DNA of 64,000 nt from Vampirovibrio chlorellavorus. GTDB taxonomy: Bacteria > Cyanobacteriota > Vampirovibrionia > Vampirovibrionales > Vampirovibrionaceae. Location: the NCBI GenBank assembly GCA_003149345.1, contig QFWI01000011.1, positions 310,001 to 374,000 on the forward strand, written 5' to 3'. The notes beneath the pieces were generated by a model. That model was not told the DNA's origin and made no database searches. It saw nothing but the letters and a program-made list of their open reading frames with translations. A program made the translations under genes and the position numbers. This document shows positions 8,193-16,988 of the stretch, one piece after another; position 1 is the stretch's first letter, and the number at the start of each line of letters is the position of its first letter.

Positions 8193-9532
8193 AAGAGCAC
8201 AATCTTTTCCCGCTGATCCAGCACACTCGCACAGGCGTTCCGGGTATCCACCACAATGGGACTGTGCTCTACGATAAAATGATAATCGTATGCGCTATGG
8301 TTGGTCGCTACAATGACGCAATCAACCGCAGCAAGACTCTCTTTGGTTAAAGGCACCGAATGATGCCACTGTCCCAGGTTGTCCTCAATTTGAGGCACGT
8401 GTGGATCGTTGTATTGGGTGCAAGCGTTATCCGATACGAGCAGATTGAAAAGATCCAGACTGGGAGACTGTCGCCAGTCACCGAGGTCTCGCTTGTAGGC
8501 CATTCCCAGGAGCAGAATTTTGGCGCCGTAAAGCGGTTTACCCTGTTTCCCAAGCGCCCGAATGACCTTTTCTCTGACAAACTGAGGCATGTACGAGTTA
8601 ATTTCACCCGCCAATTCAATGAAACGGGTATGGAAGTTATACTCTCTCGCTTTCCAGGTGAGGTAAAACGGATCGATTGGGATGCAATGCCCGCCAACGC
8701 CAGGGCCAGGCCAGAAAGTCATCATTCCAAAAGGTTTGGTGGAAGCCGCTTCAACCACTTCCCAAACATTTAAGCCCATCTTATCGCACAGTAAGGCCAA
8801 CTCGTTGACCAAGGCAATATTCACCGCCCGGAAAGTGTTTTCAAAGACTTTGACCATTTCCGCGCAGCTCGGTGAACTCACGGTAATTACATCCAGAATA
8901 CTTTTGCGGTAAAAGGCGGAGGCTACTTCAGAGCAAGCCTCGGTATGCCCGCCCAGCACTTTATTGGTGTTGTGGGTCGTATATCGAGCGTTTCCAGGAT
9001 CAACCCGCTCAGGAGAATGGGCGATGAAAAAGTCTTCGCCCACGGTAAGGCCGCTTTTTTCCAGAATTGGAAGCAGAATTTCCTCAGTGGTGCCGGGATA
9101 AGTGGTGCTTTCTAGCGTGATTAACTGGCCAGGGCGGAGTCGTTTGGCAATTTCCTCTCCGGCGGATTGAATGAATGAAATATCAGGGTCCCGATTTTTG
9201 GTCAGTGGCGTGGGTACGCAAATAATAATGACATCCGCGTTGCGGAGCTGCTCAAAATCCATTTCCGCGTTTAATTGGCCCGTACGAACCAGCGGGGCTA
9301 ACTCGTCACTGGAGACATCATTAATATAACTCTTCCCTTGTTTGAGCATGGCGATTCGCTCAGCATTGAGATCAAAGCCAGTGACCGAGAACCCGATTTT
9401 GGCGACGCAAGCCGCCAGGGGTAGTCCCACATAGCCCATGCCAATGACGGCAATATGCGCTTGGACGTGAGTAATTTTGTGGAGAAGAAGCTCTTTTTGA
9501 CTGGTAGATGACTGAGACGGTGCTTGCAGCAT
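8189..9532 (-). CDS. UDP-N-acetylglucosamine 6-dehydrogenase (WbpA/WecC type)
   Basis: This 447-residue member of the UDP-glucose/GDP-mannose dehydrogenase family has the NAD motif VIGMGYVGLPLA near the N-terminus. The catalytic cysteine is about residue 283 in GVGGHCIPIDP, followed by the C-terminal UDP-binding domain. The family oxidises C6 of a UDP-sugar to a carboxylate in two NAD-dependent steps. The motif ESTTYPGTTEE and the partner genes favour UDP-GlcNAc rather than UDP-glucose. It overlaps the next gene by 4 bases, so the two are translationally coupled. This is the committing step for a UDP-uronic-acid branch of the surface polysaccharide. Confidence 0.9.
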   Translation of the reverse strand: MLQAPSQSSTSQKELLLHKITHVQAHIAVIGMGYVGLPLAACVAKIGFSVTGFDLNAERIAMLKQGKSYINDVSSDELAPLVRTGQLNAEMDFEQLRNADVIIICVPTPLTKNRDPDISFIQSAGEEIAKRLRPGQLITLESTTYPGTTEEILLPILEKSGLTVGEDFFIAHSPERVDPGNARYTTHNTNKVLGGHTEACSEVASAFYRKSILDVITVSSPSCAEMVKVFENTFRAVNIALVNELALLCDKMGLNVWEVVEAASTKPFGMMTFWPGPGVGGHCIPIDPFYLTWKAREYNFHTRFIELAGEINSYMPQFVREKVIRALGKQGKPLYGAKILLLGMAYKRDLGDWRQSPSLDLFNLLVSDNACTQYNDPHVPQIEDNLGQWHHSVPLTKESLAAVDCVIVATNHSAYDYHFIVEHSPIVVDTRNACASVLDQREKIVLL

Positions 9533-9641
9533 TGAGAACCCTTTATTCTGGAAATTTCCACAGCGTTCAAACTTTAAACTCTAACTCATTGAAAACGAAA
9601 ACACAACGCGAATCAAGGCATAAAAATCATTGTTACCAATC

Positions 9642-10850
9642 TTAGCCTGGTAAAATCTGAGAATATAGTGTGGCGAGCTTTATTTCCTCATTTTCCCAGT
9701 TCAATTCTTTCTTTGCCTTTTGAACATTGCGTCGGTACTCGGCCTGTTGCTCCGGGGAATCAAAGAATTGTCTGATGGAATCGGCCATTTGCTTAGGATT
9801 TTCAGGGTCAAATACAAAGCCCAGCCGATAAGACTCAATTAAATGTTTCATTTCTGGAAAATGGGAAGCCGCAATGGGCAAACCGGCCTGTACGTATTCA
9901 AACAGCTTGTTGGGTAAGCATAGGTAATGGTTCATATTCCAATTAATAATTGGCTGTAATCCCAAGTCAGCCGAAGCCGTCCACTGTAATAATTCCTCTG
10001 CGGGTATAAATCCTCGATAAAACACCCGGTTTTTTAGCGTGTCAGATTGTTGGATGCGTTGTTGCATCCGCTCAAAAAAGGCTTGATCCGCAGGCAGCAC
10101 GGGGCCTATCATTACAAAAGCAACCTCATCTATCTGCTCTATGGCATCCAGCGCCTTGCTCAGCCCTCTTTTTTCTGCAATTTGCCCCTGATACACAATA
10201 ACCCGCTGATTTTCAGGGAGGTTAAAATAATTTCGCAAATGCTGGCTATCCGTAATTTGCTGATAGCGGGCAATATTTCGGAGTGTGATGTAGTGATGAA
10301 TTGGTCCATCAGCCTTTTGCCGGAGTATATCCCCAATGGAGTCGCAAACCGAAATTACGCCGTCGCAGCGAGACAGAACCCAACTTTCAAACCGTCTGGA
10401 TTGCTCCAGTTGTTTCAGTTTTTTCTGGCGCTCGTTCTTGCTCAGTGAAGGATTTTCTGTGAGGCGCGCTTTTTCTTCATCAAAGAGGGCGTCCCAAAGT
10501 TCAGCGGCATCGTAAACCAGCTTGGCTTTCCATATCCGGGAGAGCATCCAGCCCAGCAGTAAAGGCGGCGCGTCAATAACGTGAACGACATCAAAAGGGC
10601 CTTGGCTAAATAGAATCTTTAGAAACACTTTGAGTGTTCTTAGGCTGAACATATGGTACTTGTACAACCGTTTTTTCAGGATTCGTTGAATCATAAGCGG
10701 GCCACGCCGTTCAATTCTGGCCCGTTCACTGGTTTCCGCCAGACACAGAACAGTGACCTCATAGCCTTGGGCTAGCAGAGTTTCCGCCTGTCTTAATATA
10801 CGGGTTTGAAAGTGCAAATCGTGGTTGTACAGGATGCAAACGCGTTTCAC
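9642..10850 (-). CDS. Glycosyltransferase family 4 protein
   Basis: This 402-residue GT-B glycosyltransferase has the N-terminal acceptor half (CILYNHDLHFQTRILRQAE) and a C-terminal donor half. The donor half carries LPNKLFEYVQAGLPI, the family's E-x7-type motif where the Glu contacts the nucleotide sugar. The GTG start is preceded by AAGGA about 7 bases away. It lies between the ABC exporter and the dehydrogenase in the - strand set and probably adds one sugar to the lipid-linked or surface glycan at the cytoplasmic face. Donor identity is not determined. Confidence 0.87.
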   Translation of the reverse strand: MKRVCILYNHDLHFQTRILRQAETLLAQGYEVTVLCLAETSERARIERRGPLMIQRILKKRLYKYHMFSLRTLKVFLKILFSQGPFDVVHVIDAPPLLLGWMLSRIWKAKLVYDAAELWDALFDEEKARLTENPSLSKNERQKKLKQLEQSRRFESWVLSRCDGVISVCDSIGDILRQKADGPIHHYITLRNIARYQQITDSQHLRNYFNLPENQRVIVYQGQIAEKRGLSKALDAIEQIDEVAFVMIGPVLPADQAFFERMQQRIQQSDTLKNRVFYRGFIPAEELLQWTASADLGLQPIINWNMNHYLCLPNKLFEYVQAGLPIAASHFPEMKHLIESYRLGFVFDPENPKQMADSIRQFFDSPEQQAEYRRNVQKAKKELNWENEEIKLATLYSQILPG

Positions 10851-10910
10851 AATGGTGTCCTTGAGTTCTCTCCGGGATGATACAGGACTGCTTCAAGTGA
10901 TGTGAGATTG

Positions 10911-12737
10911 TTATGAAAAAACCGTCGGCAACCCATCTTGTTGATGGCTGTATTGCGTATGATAGAGGCGAGCGTACAGGCCATTTCTAGCCAATAAGAC
11001 ATCGTGAGTGCCCTCTTCCACAATTTCGCCCTGATCCAACACCACAATGCGATCCGCATTGCGAATGGTGGAAAGACGGTGAGCAATGACCAATACGGTT
11101 CGATCCGCCATCAGCGATTCCATAGCCTTTTGTACGATGACTTCAGACTGGCTGTCCAAAGCGCTGGTTGCTTCATCCAGGATTACAATCGGAGCGTTTT
11201 TGAGAATGGCTCTGGCGATGGCAAGCCGCTGGCGCTGTCCTCCAGAGAGTAAAACGCCTCTTTCTCCAATGGTGGTTTCCAACTGGGCGGGCAGAGATTC
11301 CACAAATTCCTTCAGGTAGGCTTTATCCACCGCGTTCCATAACTCAGCGTCTGTTGCCTTCGGATCTCCCATCAGCAGGTTTTCCCGAATTGTGCCATCA
11401 AACAGGAAATTGTCCTGGGTCACGCTGGCGATGTGGGCTCGCAGGGAGTGCAAACTGTAATCGCGAATATCAATTCCATCAATGCGTATGGCGCCTTCCG
11501 TGACATCGTAAAAGCGGGGAATTAAGCTTGCGATCGTTGACTTTCCGCCACCGGAGCCACCCACAAGAGCAATGGTTTCACCCTTTTCAAAAGTCATGCT
11601 GATATTTTTCAGCACGCGGCTGTCATCATTGGGAGAGTAATTGTAGGTAAAGCTGACGTTTTCAAAGGCGATGCCTTCTCGAATCCCTTGCAGCTCCTTG
11701 GCGTCCGGCTTATCGACAATGGTTGGAATTTGCTCCAGGGTCTGAAAAATTCTGCCAGCCGCCAGCAAAGACATTTGCGCCGTCATAATGGAGCCGCCCA
11801 GGTTTTTCATGGGGTTATAAAGCATCAGCATGGCCGCAATAAAAGAGACAAAGCCGCCGGTAGTCAGTTCTTGACGCACTACCATCAGGCTTCCCTGCCA
11901 AATGATGACGGCAATGCCAACAGAGGCAATCACGTGCATGGACGGTGTTAGCCAGCCTTGCGCCTGCGTGTATTTGATCATGGTTTTAAACAGATTGCGC
12001 TGGTATTCGGCAAATTTTTTCTGGCGCTCTTGGGGTAGGTTGAACCCATAGATCACCCGGATTCCGCTAACGGTTTCCGTATAAAAGGAAAGAATATTGC
12101 CTGTCACGCTTTGGGCGTTTCTGGCCAGGCCCTTGATAATTTTTCGGATTTGGGTGGAGGGATAAAGCACCAGGCCCAAAATGCCGATGGCGATGATTGA
12201 CAACTTCCACGAGGTGTTGATCAAAACGCCCATTAAAAACAGCGCCGAAGACAGACGGGTGAGCATTTGTTTGGTGTTGTTGAGAATATTGGTGTTAACC
12301 GCCTGAGGGTCTTGAAAATAAGATTGAATCACCGCGCCTGAGCTGGTCTTATCAAAATAACTCACATCCAGCGTTTGCAGCTTGGCAAAAAGGTCTTGAC
12401 GCAAGTCATTCATAATGCGTCCGCCCAGCCAGCCGTTCAGATAGATGGAAAGATAATTCAATAGCCCTTGTACCAGCGTAAAGCCCACAATAATGAACGG
12501 AACGTAGGAGACTGTTTGAATCGAGGTTTTAACCTGCATGGCGTCAACATACGGCTTCAAGGAATACGCCACGGCGCCATCCAAAGCACCAATGGGGATG
12601 GTAATAAACGTGGCTAGCAAAGCCCGTAGGGCATAAGGCCTAAAATAATCGTACAAACGCTTGTAGAGATAACCCACATTGTAAGTACCATCAGCCTCAG
12701 GGCGTTTTTCAAAAAATTCCGTAATTTTACTGAGCAT
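10911..12737 (-). CDS. ABC exporter, MsbA-like fused TMD-NBD
   Basis: This 608-residue half-transporter has six N-terminal membrane helices (about residues 30-320) and a C-terminal nucleotide-binding domain. The domain is canonical: Walker A GGSGGGKST, signature LSGGQRQR, Walker B VILDEATSALD with the catalytic Glu, and the switch His in VIAHRLST. It should work as a homodimer exporting a lipid or a lipid-linked glycan. Its place inside the polysaccharide set favours export of a glycolipid intermediate, though an MsbA housekeeping role is equally compatible. A TATAAT-like box on the - strand at 12811-12816 may drive it. Confidence 0.9.
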   Translation of the reverse strand: MLSKITEFFEKRPEADGTYNVGYLYKRLYDYFRPYALRALLATFITIPIGALDGAVAYSLKPYVDAMQVKTSIQTVSYVPFIIVGFTLVQGLLNYLSIYLNGWLGGRIMNDLRQDLFAKLQTLDVSYFDKTSSGAVIQSYFQDPQAVNTNILNNTKQMLTRLSSALFLMGVLINTSWKLSIIAIGILGLVLYPSTQIRKIIKGLARNAQSVTGNILSFYTETVSGIRVIYGFNLPQERQKKFAEYQRNLFKTMIKYTQAQGWLTPSMHVIASVGIAVIIWQGSLMVVRQELTTGGFVSFIAAMLMLYNPMKNLGGSIMTAQMSLLAAGRIFQTLEQIPTIVDKPDAKELQGIREGIAFENVSFTYNYSPNDDSRVLKNISMTFEKGETIALVGGSGGGKSTIASLIPRFYDVTEGAIRIDGIDIRDYSLHSLRAHIASVTQDNFLFDGTIRENLLMGDPKATDAELWNAVDKAYLKEFVESLPAQLETTIGERGVLLSGGQRQRLAIARAILKNAPIVILDEATSALDSQSEVIVQKAMESLMADRTVLVIAHRLSTIRNADRIVVLDQGEIVEEGTHDVLLARNGLYARLYHTQYSHQQDGLPTVFS

Positions 12738-12810
12738 GCTAAGTGTCCATGAATTGGGGGCAGGTAGGGACGACGGGAGTTAGGGGAATAAACGAGTCAA
12801 ACGAGGCTAC

Positions 12811-12816
12811 ATTATA
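12811..12816 (-). promoter_or_regulatory. Candidate -10 box upstream of the MsbA-like gene
   Basis: The - strand reads TATAAT here, which would start transcription about 65 bases before the exporter gene at 12737. No good -35 hexamer sits 16-18 bases further upstream, so support is partial. The rest of the 12,738-12,976 gap shows nothing else that I can name. Confidence 0.3.
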
Positions 12817-12976
12817 CTACAACCGTTTAGCCACAAGATTATTGCCCGCAAAAGTAGAGAGACAGGGGCTGTTGTCCAGCTTTCTTCTGCGAATGGACGC
12901 CTCAGGCTTGGCGAAACAGGCTGGGTTCAGGAGGCTCATTCCTTTTACAAAGTGTTACAAACGCGATGGCTTGGGC

Positions 12977-14164
12977 TCATATGGATGAGGCGAGTTCTGG
13001 GCGTGGAGAGCTGGAACCCAGAAGCTCTTGGCACAGGATATCGGCGATTCGCTGGCGGGCTAATCCATTGCCGTAGCAGGCGCTAATATCTGTGCTGCTG
13101 GGTTTTAAATGCGTTAACGCCTCTTTCAATCGCACTGAGGATAGGCCGACCAGTGTATTCCAGCCCGCCTGAACGGTTTCCAGCCACTCAGTTTCTTCTC
13201 TCAGTGTAATGCAAGGCACTTCCAGAAAAGCCGCTTCCTTTTGAACCCCGCCAGAATCCGTAATAATGGCCAAAGCGGATTCTTCAGCCAGCAACATTTC
13301 AAAGTAACCAAAGGGTTCTAAAAGGCGAATATTACGAAATGGCCCCAGCCCCTGAACCAATGGGCGCACGCGAGGGTGCATGGGAAACAGAACAGGCTTT
13401 TCCTGCGCGTCTAAAACCGATAAAATTTCCCGTATTGCCGAGGGGGAGGCGGTGGTTTCGGCTCGGTGCAGGGTTAGCAGGTAATAGTCTTTGGGTTGCA
13501 CGCTCAATCCTGATAAGTAATCAGGATGCGTTTTCCGGGCCAGTTCCCGATACATCAGGGTGGCATCCAGCATCACATCGCCCACAAAATGGACGTTTCG
13601 CTGAATACCCTCCTTAGCCAACTGCTCAACAGCGGTTTGGGTAGGCGCAAATAGCCACTGAGCAAGATGATCCACCATGACCCGGTTAACTTCTTCGGGC
13701 ATCCGGCGATTAAAGCTACGCAGTCCCGCTTCTACGTGAGCAACGGGAATGTGCATTTTAGCAGCGGCAAGCGCCCCGCTGAGGGTGGCGTTGGTATCTC
13801 CGTATACCAAAACGGCATCCGGCTTTTCTTGCTCGTAAATGGGCTCCAGGCGAACCAGCCCCTCGCCTGTTTGGTAGCCGTGGCTGCCAGAGCCGATGGC
13901 CAGCTGATATTGAGGGGTATTTAAATCCAGTTGCTCAAAAAAAATGCGACGCATGGTGTCATCGTAGTGTTGCCCCGTATCCACCAGTATCTCCTGGATG
14001 CCTGCTGCCTTTAAAGCCAGACTGACCGGCGCCGCCTTGATAAACTGTGGACGCGCCCCAACCACGGTAACGATTTTAATGGGATTTGACAATGTGACCG
14101 CCGCCTTCTGTTTGAAACCAACCATAAAATAACTATCATTATCCTTGCGAGGAGGCCCAATCAC
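12977..14164 (-). CDS. Non-hydrolysing UDP-N-acetylglucosamine 2-epimerase (WecB/WbpI family)
   Basis: This 395-residue protein has the family start VTVVGARPQFIKAAP, the DTGQHYD motif, the VYGDTNATLSG loop, HVEAGLRS and a C-terminal ITDSGGVQKEA segment. The family inverts C2 of UDP-GlcNAc or of UDP-diacetamido-uronates (WbpI). With the 6-dehydrogenase, 3-oxidase and 3-acetyltransferase downstream, a WbpI-like role fits, but a WecB role giving UDP-ManNAc is also possible. The start is uncertain. GTG 14164 gives the longest form, ATG 14125 is an alternative, and family members usually begin close to the VTVVGARPQ motif, so some N-terminal residues may not be translated. Confidence 0.9.
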   Translation of the reverse strand: MIGPPRKDNDSYFMVGFKQKAAVTLSNPIKIVTVVGARPQFIKAAPVSLALKAAGIQEILVDTGQHYDDTMRRIFFEQLDLNTPQYQLAIGSGSHGYQTGEGLVRLEPIYEQEKPDAVLVYGDTNATLSGALAAAKMHIPVAHVEAGLRSFNRRMPEEVNRVMVDHLAQWLFAPTQTAVEQLAKEGIQRNVHFVGDVMLDATLMYRELARKTHPDYLSGLSVQPKDYYLLTLHRAETTASPSAIREILSVLDAQEKPVLFPMHPRVRPLVQGLGPFRNIRLLEPFGYFEMLLAEESALAIITDSGGVQKEAAFLEVPCITLREETEWLETVQAGWNTLVGLSSVRLKEALTHLKPSSTDISACYGNGLARQRIADILCQELLGSSSPRPELASSI

Positions 14165-14582
14165 AAGAGTGGTTCTTTTCTTGAGTCAGGATGAAAGCGC
14201 TCAAGTCCCTTAACATGCAAGCGTTTGTATTATCTGGATGCCACGAGCTGCCTTCAAAAAGTTACCGATATGAGTTCTATATCTCCCCACACACTTGTAA
14301 ATAATATTTTGAACATGAATAAATAGAGGATAAATATCAATCCTTGGTGGTTAATTATTTAATAATGGACTTCTGAATATCTAAGACCCAACTTGTTCTG
14401 TATTCAACAGGTCTTATTGTCTTTGAAGGGTGTGGGGGTTGCCAAGTGTTTAACGCAGTTATTTGAACAGAGGGGGCTGACCACTGTCATTGTTTTGTTT
14501 TTGCTGTCTTGTGCCGACGAGGAATTTGATTGGCGACAAATAGTGGCCATATAAATGTTTACTATATCTAAATGTAGAGTAA

Positions 14583-14658
14583 AGTCCACTGCGGAGTTGT
14601 CCGCTTGGAGCGGCTACTTTTCGTAGTTGGTTTTGACCAACTGGACCATCAGTGGACT
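14583..14658. other. Branched stem-loop block next to tRNA-Val
   Basis: An outer stem AGTCCACT (14583-14590) / AGTGGACT (14651-14658) encloses several hairpins. These are GCGGA/TCCGC (14591-14604), CTAC/GTAG (14614-14626) and AGTTGGT/ACCAACT (14625-14642), where the last two share two bases and so compete. It sits about 50 bases beyond the 3' end of the tRNA-Val gene. It cannot be folded as a normal tRNA. The remaining 14,165-14,570 stretch is AT-rich and holds no gene I can support. Confidence 0.4.
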
Positions 14659-14709
14659 ATTTTCTTTATCTCTCTTCGGCTCACTTCCCCTAAAGCCCTT
14701 GGGAGAGAG

Positions 14710-14785
14710 TGGTGGGCGATACTGGACTCGAACCAGTGACCTCCACAATGTCAATGTGATGCGCTACCAACTGCGCCAATCGCCC
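14710..14785 (-). tRNA. tRNA-Val (anticodon GAC)
   Basis: Read on the - strand, 14785 to 14713 folds as a full 73-base cloverleaf: acceptor stem GGGCGAT/ATCGCCC, D arm GCGC-AGTTGGTA-GCGC, anticodon stem TCACA/TGTGG with loop TTGACAT, and T arm ACTGG-TTCGAGT-CCAGT. Anticodon GAC reads valine codons GUC and GUU. The 3' CCA is encoded in the genome (14712-14710) after the A discriminator. Confidence 0.95.
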
Positions 14786-14904
14786 ATGAGGTCGTAACTT
14801 CGGCTCTTGAATAAGTTACAAGCATAGTTATGAATCAAACCGGGGGGCGTGTCAATGCCTTATCCAGATCCCTTCTCCGTCTCGGATCGCTCAAGCCCCA
14901 TCAC

Positions 14905-14934
14905 TGGACGGAACAACGCCTGCGCCCGTACAAT
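14905..14934 (+). promoter_or_regulatory. Candidate promoter for the ABC exporter pair
   Basis: TGGACG (14905-14910) and TACAAT (14929-14934) are separated by 18 bases. Each matches the sigma-70 consensus at four or more of six positions. Transcription would start near 14941, about 35 bases before the GTG at 14976. Confidence 0.4.
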
Positions 14935-14975
14935 AGGGTATTCCTCCCCAATCTGTATCGGGCTGATGTAAGAAC

Positions 14976-16988
14976 GTGACAAACGCCTCGCCACCCATGG
15001 CCCTCTGGGGGCTTTTAAAAAAATATCGAACTTTTTTTCTGCGTTATAAAACCGAGTTGGCCCTGGGCGTATTGGCCTTGGCCTTTACCAACGGCCTTGG
15101 CTTGCTCATTCCCCTGCAAATTAAAGCGGCCGTGGATGCCATTCAGGCTATTTATGAGCCGCTCCATAAAAACACCAGCGCTGAACTTCTGTGGCAGGGC
15201 TTTTACAGTCATCTGTGGATTATTGCCGGACTGGCCGTGCTGGTGCTGATCTGCCGAGTGGCCTCACGTCACTACTTATTGGGGGCGGGCCGCCGCTTGG
15301 AATTTGACCTGCGGAACCATCTGTATAACCACTTGCTGAAAATGCCTGCTAGCTATTACGCCGCCCACCCGCCGGGGGAGCTGATGTCCCGCATGACCAA
15401 CGATGTGGACGCCACCAAGTACCTGACCGGGGGCGGCATTATGCTGGGGGTCAATACCTTGCTGGCCTATACCCTGACCATTCCCATGATGCTCAGCCTG
15501 AACTGGAAGCTGGCCGTGGTGACCTTCCTGCTATACCCCATTGTGATTGTGTTTATGGGGAAAATCAGCAAAAAAGTGCGCCAGGGCTTCTACGATGTGC
15601 AAACCGTGCTGGGGGAAATCAGCACCGTGGCTCAGGAAAACCTGAATGGCATGATGGTCATCCAGTCCTACGTGCGGGAGGCTCAGGAAAATCAGCGGTT
15701 TCAAAAAGTCTGCGATGCCTACTTTGGCGCTTACACCCGCTTGATTCACGAGCGGATTTTGCTGTTTATGCTGCTGGCCGGTCTTAGTGGCATTAGCACC
15801 GGCCTGGTGTTGCTGGTGGGGGGCTGGCAGGTCATTGAAAAACAATTGGACTGGGGCGGCTTTGTGGCCTTCACCATGTATCTGGAGCATTTGGCTTGGC
15901 CCACCATGGCCCTGGGCTGGACCATTTCCATTTTTCAGCAAGGTACAGCAGCCTTGCAACGCCTGGATGAGGTCTTTAGCGCTCAATCCAATATTCAGGA
16001 CGGTACCGAGCCCGCTTCGACGCTGTCACCGGTGCGGGGAGAAATCGAGATTCGTAACCTGACCTTTGCCTATCAAAATCCGTATGCCAAGACTTCAGAG
16101 ACAGAAACCCCAGAAGAATCTGTCACAGATGCGCCGCAAGACAGTCATCCGGTGCTGCAAGATGTTAATCTGAGCATTCGGCCCGGGGAAACGGTGGCCT
16201 TGGTGGGTTCGGTGGGTAGCGGGAAGTCCACCTTGCTGCGCTTGTTGCCCCGTACTTTGGAAGTGCCCGAAAACACCGTGTTTTTGGATGGGCAGGATAT
16301 TACCTGTCTTCCCTTGGAGGTCTTGCGGGCCAACCTGGTGTTCATGCCCCAGGCCAGCTTTCTGTTTTCGACTTCGGTGCAACAAAACATCGCCTTCGGT
16401 CAGCCGGAGCTTTTGGAGGGTAACGGTAAAGGCCCGCACCCTGCCGAGTTGCCCAGCATTGTGCAAGCCGCTGAAACGGCCAGCGTGCATCTGGATATTC
16501 AGGGCCTGCCCCAGCAGTATCAAACTCTGGTGGGGGAACGGGGCCTGATGCTTTCTGGCGGACAACGCCAACGGGTGGCCTTGGCTCGGGCCATTTTACT
16601 GGATGCCAAAGTCCTGGTGCTGGATGATCCGGTTTCCAATGTGGATGCGGAAACTGAACGCAATATCGTTTCGGCCTTGCGGGCCCGCAAAGTGTTTTCC
16701 GATAAAACCACCCTGCTTGCCACCCATCGCTTTTCGCTGGTTAGTCTGTGCGACCGGGTGGTATTGATGGACGCTGGCAAGATTTTGGCCGTGGGCACTC
16801 ATGCCGAATTGCTGGCCACCCAGCCCTTGTACCAGAATTTAAACCGCCTGCAAGAGTTGCGGGCCTCTCTGGGGGATTGGGGCTTGGAGCCAGAGACGAG
16901 TGCGGAGAAGCCTGCCGACGTATTGGCGGATGAGGATGAGGCGTTGGCCGAGCTGTTGGAAAACACCACCGAGGGGGCCGCTTCATGA
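14976..16988 (+). CDS. Heterodimeric ABC exporter subunit with non-canonical Walker B
   Basis: This 670-residue half-transporter has six membrane helices (about residues 25-330) and a nucleotide-binding domain with Walker A GSVGSGKST and signature LSGGQRQR. Walker B reads VLVLDDPVSNVD, so Asp replaces the catalytic Glu after the Walker B Asp. This is the known pattern of the degenerate-site subunit in MdlA/BmrC/TM287-type heterodimers, so it should pair with the next gene. The NBD carries an acidic insertion before the HPVLQDV strand and an acidic C-terminal tail. It starts with GTG at 14976; ATG 14997 is the alternative. It overlaps the partner gene by 4 bases (ATGA). Substrates of such pairs are drugs, lipids or peptides; none is indicated here. 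Confidence 0.9.
   Translation: MTNASPPMALWGLLKKYRTFFLRYKTELALGVLALAFTNGLGLLIPLQIKAAVDAIQAIYEPLHKNTSAELLWQGFYSHLWIIAGLAVLVLICRVASRHYLLGAGRRLEFDLRNHLYNHLLKMPASYYAAHPPGELMSRMTNDVDATKYLTGGGIMLGVNTLLAYTLTIPMMLSLNWKLAVVTFLLYPIVIVFMGKISKKVRQGFYDVQTVLGEISTVAQENLNGMMVIQSYVREAQENQRFQKVCDAYFGAYTRLIHERILLFMLLAGLSGISTGLVLLVGGWQVIEKQLDWGGFVAFTMYLEHLAWPTMALGWTISIFQQGTAALQRLDEVFSAQSNIQDGTEPASTLSPVRGEIEIRNLTFAYQNPYAKTSETETPEESVTDAPQDSHPVLQDVNLSIRPGETVALVGSVGSGKSTLLRLLPRTLEVPENTVFLDGQDITCLPLEVLRANLVFMPQASFLFSTSVQQNIAFGQPELLEGNGKGPHPAELPSIVQAAETASVHLDIQGLPQQYQTLVGERGLMLSGGQRQRVALARAILLDAKVLVLDDPVSNVDAETERNIVSALRARKVFSDKTTLLATHRFSLVSLCDRVVLMDAGKILAVGTHAELLATQPLYQNLNRLQELRASLGDWGLEPETSAEKPADVLADEDEALAELLENTTEGAAS

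Noticed and set aside
12743..12988. Open frame of 81 codons between the epimerase and exporter genes
   Set aside because: There is no ribosome site, it overlaps the epimerase end in antisense and the product has no recognisable feature.
14583..14658. A second tRNA next to tRNA-Val
   Set aside because: The fold has no proper D or T loop and no anticodon loop of seven with a conserved T, and the stem lengths are wrong.
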